Source of the DNA: Methanosarcinales archaeon
GTDB lineage: Archaea > Halobacteriota > Methanosarcinia > Methanosarcinales > Methanocomedenaceae
Direction: 5' to 3'
DNA: 34,428 nt
NCBI GenBank assembly: GCA_030600695.1
Contig: JAUVLO010000003.1
Location: 1 to 34,428, forward strand
A program made the translations under genes and the position numbers. The notes under the pieces are model-generated. The model saw nothing but the letters and a program-made list of their open reading frames with translations, had not been told where the DNA came from and did not search any database. Shown piece after piece: positions 29,790 through 34,428 of the stretch (the stretch's first letter is position 1; every line of letters starts with the position of its first letter).

Positions 29790-29831
29790 GTGAAGCAGAT
29801 GTGTGCTGTAATGTGCCGGAGCCATGCAAGT

Positions 29832-29938
29832 CTACATGGCTGGCTGCCACACTGCCGCCCTGACGGGCTGCGGTGGCAGGGTAAAGTGCAGATGCCGGAG
29901 CCTCCACCCGCACACCGTCGATAGCATGAGGGGGGCCG
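29832..29938 (+). repeat. composite island repeat R3 (block A, internally deleted)
   Basis: acatggctggctgccacactgccgccctgacgggctgcggtggcagggtaaagtgcagatgccggagcctccacccgcacaccgtcgatagcatgagggggg. Confidence 0.9.
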
Positions 29939-30041
29939 GGAAAGATAGGGGCAGATATGAGTGTTTAAAAACTAATCCTCAACACTGGCGGTTTGACTCG
30001 GTCAATATCATTATCTCTATTTCAGAGATTACTTCTTCAAG

Positions 30042-30365
30042 TCAGACCTCTTCGGAAGGTTTGACTTGTGTGCCCAGATGTTTATGGTGGGGAAAGGTCA
30101 GGATTTCTTTATGATGAGGTGCATTATCGTATCTAAAGATCAACTTACCTTTGCTATCTGAAAGGTTGAACCGATATTTAGGTCGCTGTTGTCCTATCAG
30201 GATATATTCCATAAAATTGAGCGTAAAACCACCAAAAAATAGCAGTCTTACAGTGACCATTCCCTCATCTCCACTGAATTCTTTAAAGTCGATCGTTTTA
30301 TCTGCTATTAGTTTTGAATTGCTTAACAGGTTTTCGATTGATTTAAAATAGTCTGCAATCACCAA
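30042..30365 (-). CDS. DUF6516/TumE-like toxin family protein
   Basis: FSGDEGMVTVRLLFFGGFTLNFMEYILIGQQRPKYRFNLSDSKGKLIFRYDNAPHHKEILTFPHHKHLG. Confidence 0.7.
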   Translation of the reverse strand: MVIADYFKSIENLLSNSKLIADKTIDFKEFSGDEGMVTVRLLFFGGFTLNFMEYILIGQQRPKYRFNLSDSKGKLIFRYDNAPHHKEILTFPHHKHLGTQVKPSEEV

Positions 30366-30634
30366 TAGGTAACCACCGATTTTGCTTTAATAAGTTTATC
30401 CTTTAATGTTTTGAGACCTCTGATGAGCCCCCACCATTCAAAAAAGTCTTGTGAATCGTCAAGGTTACCATTGTCGAATTTGTCCTCAAATTCAGGAGAT
30501 GTAAGCTTATATTTGTCTTCGAATTTTTTTATTTCACTTTCAAGTAAATTAATTTTTGATTCTAACAGTACAATTTCCCTGTTCATTGAATCTTTTACAA
30601 CTGGAATCACATCTTCAGAAATTGCTACTTCCAT
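30359..30634 (-). CDS. small coiled-coil protein, probable partner (antitoxin) of the DUF6516/TumE-like protein
   Basis: Overlaps the downstream gene; NREIVLLESKINLLESEIKKFEDKYKLTSPEFEDKF...FFEWWGLIRGL. Confidence 0.65.
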   Translation of the reverse strand: MEVAISEDVIPVVKDSMNREIVLLESKINLLESEIKKFEDKYKLTSPEFEDKFDNGNLDDSQDFFEWWGLIRGLKTLKDKLIKAKSVVTYW

Positions 30635-30786
30635 ATTAATAGTCTATGTAAATGTTCTTTATTAAACTTTTGTGAATTAGAACGCTTTAGCTGCTGAACA
30701 AAAACACGCAACTAACAGCGCCATGAATGGCCGGTTGGTCGAGTGCAGGAGGAGCCTTACAGGCAATTGGTGGGATGAATAGAGGC

Positions 30787-30920
30787 TGGACAGCATTTCA
30801 ATATGAACTCTGCGGCTTGAAAATTACTAAAATTATATCTTTTAACAGCCATGCCCGCCGCCGGCAGCAACAAACAACACCCATAACTGCCACCATGCCG
30901 CCGTAACGGGCTGCGGGGGA
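30787..30920 (+). repeat. composite island repeat R4 (block B + fragment of block A)
   Basis: ggacagcatttcaatatgaactctgcggcttgaaaattactaaaattatatcttttaacagccatgcccgccgccggcagcaaca...tgccgccgtaacgggctgcgg. Confidence 0.9.
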
Positions 30921-31024
30921 CCCCTATTATCTTGTATATATGTCTCAAAATTTAGTTGTGGGGTATGTCAATTGCTGATTCTTACAGGTAATTTAATATA
31001 GATAATACCATATAGTAGTATAAT

Positions 31025-31813
31025 GTGACTGAAAATACCTATCTAAACAGGCAAGAACAGATGATATTCAATGCGATATCATCCGCTGACATCGTTAACA
31101 GCAACGAGATAAAGGATATTTTCCCGGGTTTGAAGCCTTATCAAGTAAACAAGGTGTGTTCCAGCCTATCTTCAAAGGGATATCTTCACAGGCTAAAAAA
31201 AGGGGTGTATCTGATTCAGGAGAAGCCATCCAATATTCCCGTGATAAAAAATGCCTACAAAATTGCCCTTGCAATGTTTAAGGGATACATCGGTTTTTCA
31301 TCTGCTCTCCGGCTTTACGACCTTATTGATTATGAACCCTTCACTATATTCGTGGTAACAAGAAACAGATCCATGGAAAAAATAATTGGGGAATATACAT
31401 TAAAATATGTGGCAATGGGCGATAAAGCTACAGGAATGACCTATTACAATGGTGTTTATGTATCTACAACAGCGAAGACGTTCTTTGACTGTTTTTATAA
31501 GCCACAGTATGGTGGGGGTTATTCAACGATCACCAAAGCGCTGTATGATGCAGATATCGACTGGAATGAGTTTTTGGGATATTTTGGACTTGCATCAAGT
31601 TCATTGTGCCAGAGAACCGGATATGTCCTGGATCTGCTGGGGGATGCGACCAGTGTAGTCCCGAATGATGTACTGGATAATTTCAAAAATCGCATCAAGA
31701 ATAATACCAGATTATTGCCATCTGGCAGCAGTAAGGGGAAATATATTAAAGAATGGATGGTGCTTGACAATCTTGGAAAGGAAAATATATTATCCTGGTG
31801 GTACCATGGCTGA
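31025..31813 (+). CDS. AbiEi-family antitoxin/regulator (type IV TA), GTG start
   Basis: N-terminal winged helix (SADIVNSNEIKDIFPGLKPYQVNKVCSSLSSKGYLHRLKKGVYLI); overlaps an AbiEii-like gene. Confidence 0.87.
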   Translation: MTENTYLNRQEQMIFNAISSADIVNSNEIKDIFPGLKPYQVNKVCSSLSSKGYLHRLKKGVYLIQEKPSNIPVIKNAYKIALAMFKGYIGFSSALRLYDLIDYEPFTIFVVTRNRSMEKIIGEYTLKYVAMGDKATGMTYYNGVYVSTTAKTFFDCFYKPQYGGGYSTITKALYDADIDWNEFLGYFGLASSSLCQRTGYVLDLLGDATSVVPNDVLDNFKNRIKNNTRLLPSGSSKGKYIKEWMVLDNLGKENILSWWYHG

Positions 31814-32591
31814 TCCTGAAATTATAAGATATGTGTCTATTAAAACCGGTTTGGGTTTAAAGTTCCTGTCAAAGGATGAGAAACTTTCAATTGTAATGGA
31901 ACAGTTGAGGGACATATTCCCAGAGGTTATTTTGAAAGGAGGGACTGCACTGAACCGGGTTTTTTTCCTGAAATCCGGAGTTAGCAGGTTCTCAGAATAT
32001 ATAGACCTGGATTTTGTTTCAGACAAGAGCCTGGATGAGAAAATATCTGTGATCAAGGAAAGGGTTACACAAATAAAGGGTTTTGATATAAAGGGGCCGA
32101 GAATCCTTCACCGAACCCTGAGATTCGATTGTTTCTACATAAATGAGTTTGGCGATAAGGACCGAATAAGATTGGAATTCTATCTGACAGCGACCGAACA
32201 TCTGAAGATAGAGGATATAATGGTGAAATCTCCTTTTATAGAGACACATCCAACCATTTTCAGTGTTTATTCTTTGGAAGATTTGATGGCACGAAAGTTC
32301 GTTGCCCTGTACAACCGGATGGAGGGGAAGGATATTTACGATGTATGCTACTGCCTTGATCTCGATTTTGATAAAGAGAGCTTGCTAAAGGCATTGGATA
32401 TCATGCTTGACTTTTACAGGATTGATAAAGACGATTTCCTGAATGAACTTGTATTAAGGCTAAGGAATGCGAAAGAAAATAGTAGTTTTATTGGAAATTC
32501 AGCCAATCACTTTATACCCCGGAACTTGAGACCAGATTGGAAGCTTTTTATTGACACACTGCCTTTAAAGATTGAAAGGGTGCTGGGGTAA
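31806..32591 (+). CDS. AbiEii/AbiGii-type nucleotidyltransferase toxin
   Basis: ILKGGTALNRVFFLKSGVSRFSEYIDLDFVSD, DLMARKFVALYNRMEGKDIYDVCYCL; ATG at 31806 selected inside the longer ORF from 31665. Confidence 0.9.
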   Translation: MADPEIIRYVSIKTGLGLKFLSKDEKLSIVMEQLRDIFPEVILKGGTALNRVFFLKSGVSRFSEYIDLDFVSDKSLDEKISVIKERVTQIKGFDIKGPRILHRTLRFDCFYINEFGDKDRIRLEFYLTATEHLKIEDIMVKSPFIETHPTIFSVYSLEDLMARKFVALYNRMEGKDIYDVCYCLDLDFDKESLLKALDIMLDFYRIDKDDFLNELVLRLRNAKENSSFIGNSANHFIPRNLRPDWKLFIDTLPLKIERVLG

Positions 32592-32631
32592 ATGTTTGGG
32601 ATGGGACCGTAAACGTGGGATTAATGGGGCT

Positions 32632-32800
32632 GGGCAGCATTTCAATATTAACCGCAGGTGGACGCTGATACACGCCGATTGAAGGCTGCCGTTAAGTGTT
32701 TCACCGCAAAGACATTGTAACCTTAACTTTGCGTCCTTTGCGCTCTTTGCGGTGCAGTATTCCATTAATTATATATTTCAACAGCCATGCCCACCGCCGG
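32632..32800 (+). repeat. composite island repeat R5 (block B interrupted by hairpin words)
   Basis: gggcagcatttcaatatta (32632-) and attatatatttcaacagccatgcccaccgccgg (-32800) are the two ends of block B, split by about 110 bp. Confidence 0.85.
32702..32754. repeat. iterated-word hairpin remnant (CTTTGCG words)
   Basis: CACCGCAAAG / CTTTGCGGTG arms; right arm iterates actttgcgtcctttgcgctctttgcgg, left arm partly diverged. Confidence 0.8.
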
Positions 32801-32978
32801 GTGCATAAGTGCTGTAAATTCATAAAATATCTTCATATCTATATTTTCCGATACGTTCGTGGTATTTCAGTCCGGTGAACATAGTGGATGAATAATTGGT
32901 ACATTAAAATTGATGGAATTGCCGAACCGTGCGCAGTTGCATTTGTGCTGCTATTGATCTCTATGGTGTACTGAGCAG

Positions 32979-33566
32979 CTACTGAAGCATGATTTTTTCT
33001 TTTATTTGAACTATCTCAGATTCCACATTTGAAAGCCTTGCATCAATATGGCTCTTGAAATCGTCTCTTAATGCGTGAATCTCAGATATAGTCTCTATTC
33101 TGCTCTGATCGATTTTGCCTATGGTCTCATCTTGCTTATCAAGCATCTGATCCTGCTTCTCGATCATAATCTTCAGATTGTTCTCAAGCCGATCAAAACC
33201 ATTTATCGTCACACCTATGAGGTCTTTGAGTAAATCAGCCGCTGTATCAAGTCTTTCGTCAGTTTCTCCTTCATCAACAAGCTTGTAGAACTTTTCATAA
33301 TCTCCCGTTGAAGTGGAGTATTCCTGCTCAATACCAATGACATTGATAAGGGTATTTTTTATGTTTACAGCCGGGATAAATTTGTCAAGATCGGTTTGTT
33401 CACCTTCAGCTATGATCTTTACCCTACCGTCTGCAAGATTCAGGACAATTCCTTTTATGCCAAATTGCTTTGCTATGGATATGACCTTTGTCCTGTAACC
33501 GGCACGCTGTACATTGCCTGAAATGTGTAGAATTACCCTTTTCATTATAGTATTAGTTCCCTCCAT
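32979..33566 (-). CDS. acylphosphatase-domain protein with C-terminal coiled coil
   Basis: VILHISGNVQRAGYRTKVISIAKQFGIKGIVLNLADGRVKIIAEGE retains the Arg and Asn active-site positions; C-terminal heptad-rich LENNLKIMIEKQDQMLDKQDETIGKIDQSRIETISEI. Confidence 0.8.
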   Translation of the reverse strand: MEGTNTIMKRVILHISGNVQRAGYRTKVISIAKQFGIKGIVLNLADGRVKIIAEGEQTDLDKFIPAVNIKNTLINVIGIEQEYSTSTGDYEKFYKLVDEGETDERLDTAADLLKDLIGVTINGFDRLENNLKIMIEKQDQMLDKQDETIGKIDQSRIETISEIHALRDDFKSHIDARLSNVESEIVQIKEKIMLQ

Positions 33567-33730
33567 ACAGATATAAATGTTTCCAATCTCCTGCTTCGTA
33601 AGTAGTACTCAAATCTTTTAGCTGAAGCTGATGAGTCTTAAAGTAGAAGAATGATTATGAAAACGTGAGGATGTAGCCAATAATTTGGTGGAATCAATGA
33701 GATGCGCGCTTAGAAACTCATGCTAATCCA

Positions 33731-34110
33731 CATGGCTGGCTGCCACACTGCCACACTGCCGCCCTGACAGGCTGCGGTGCCAGGGAAAGTGCAGATGCCG
33801 GCAGCCTCCGCACGCATCCCCCTTCCCACTCAGCGCATGTGCACCCGCACACCGCAGATAGCACAAGGGGGGCGCATGTGATTAATAGAGCAATGCTCTC
33901 CCCCCTGGTGGCTGAAGCGCAGGATGGTGTTTAGCAGGAGGGGGGGCGGAGGCATGGATTGATGATCCAATGGCAGCGAACTCGAAACGAACTCGTACGA
34001 ACTCTGAGTTCGTGTGAGTTGGTACCAGTTCGTTGCTAATTTAAAGCATGACATAAATTATATATTTTAACAGCCATGCCCGCCGCCGACAGCAATCTCC
34101 AACACCTGAG
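33731..34110 (+). repeat. composite island repeat R6 (block A + C + partial B)
   Basis: catggctggctgccacactgccacactgccgccctgacaggctgcggtgcc...aggggggcgcatgtgattaatagagcaatgctctcccccct...aaattatatattttaacagccatgcccgccgccgacagcaa. Confidence 0.9.
33973..34036. repeat. iterated-word hairpin (CGAACTC words) inside R6
   Basis: GCAGCGAACTCGAAACGAACTCGTACGAACTC paired with TGAGTTCGTGTGAGTTGGTACCAGTTCGTTGC (imperfect). Confidence 0.85.
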
Positions 34111-34224
34111 GCCACCGCCTGCACATCCCCATCCCAACCCACGCTCAGCGCATGAGCGGAAAGGAAGCAGGCTGGAATATCCGCATTCGTTCGTGTTTGT
34201 CTACGGTTCGAAGCTCACACGAAT

Positions 34225-34428
34225 CCACAAGGCTGGCTGCCACACTGCCGCCCTGACGGGCTGCGGTGGCAGGGTAAAGTGCAGATGCCGGAGCCTCCAC
34301 CCGCATCCCCTTTCCCACTCAGCGCATGTGCACCCGCACACCGCAGATAGCACAAGGGGGGCGGGACAGCATTTCAATGTGAACTCTGCAGCTTGAAAAT
34401 TACTAAAATTATATATTTTAACAGCCAT
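34225..34428 (+). repeat. composite island repeat R7 (block A + block B), truncated by window end
   Basis: caaggctggctgccacactgccgccctgacgggctgcggtggcagggtaaagtgcagatgccgg...ggacagcatttcaatgtgaactctgcagcttgaaaattactaaaattatatattttaacagccat. Confidence 0.92.

Noticed and set aside
34201-34428. Minus-strand ORFs beginning MAVKIYNFSNFQAAEFTLKCCPA in several repeat copies
   Set aside because: The same reading frame has an in-frame stop in R1 (MAVEIYNFSNF*), and the ORFs follow repeat sequence; more likely non-coding repeat than a gene.
26655-34428. Possible CRISPR array in the repeat-rich right end
   Set aside because: Repeats are long (about 90-250 bp), irregularly spaced and separated by genes; no 25-40 bp repeat/spacer periodicity and no cas genes.

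Overview
The window looks like one contiguous piece of a euryarchaeal chromosome. Gene content suggests Methanosarcinales or an ANME-2-type relative; that assignment is inference, not shown directly. The left two thirds is mostly housekeeping: NOG1 GTPase, radical SAM/SPASM, CaCA antiporter, DmrX-like flavoprotein, MinD plus a type IV pilus-like ATPase and membrane platform, GroES/GroEL, aIF2-gamma/PIN/Rpo7/Spt4/DUF359/S24e/S27ae, Orc1/Cdc6 and tRNA-Lys. A TIR-NB-ARC-TPR STAND protein sits at the left edge. The right part (about 26.1-34.4 kb) is an accessory island of toxin-antitoxin-like and related modules: HicBA, RHH/PIN, AAA_14-DUF4143 ATPase, a DUF6516/TumE-like pair, AbiEi/AbiEii and an acylphosphatase-coiled-coil protein. 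Each module is followed on its right by a member of one composite GC-rich repeat family, always in the same orientation whatever the gene orientation. A second clear signal is a pair of about 96%-identical non-coding MITE-like elements (231 and 212 bp, inverted relative to each other). Both have matching terminal inverted repeats, both are flanked by perfect 10-bp target duplications, and both begin exactly 8 nt past the TGA stop of a neighbouring gene. Several iterated-word hairpins, an 11-bp tandem array, a double 14-bp palindrome and in-gene micro-repeat expansions are also present. All calls come from reading the sequence and supplied translations; no database search was run.
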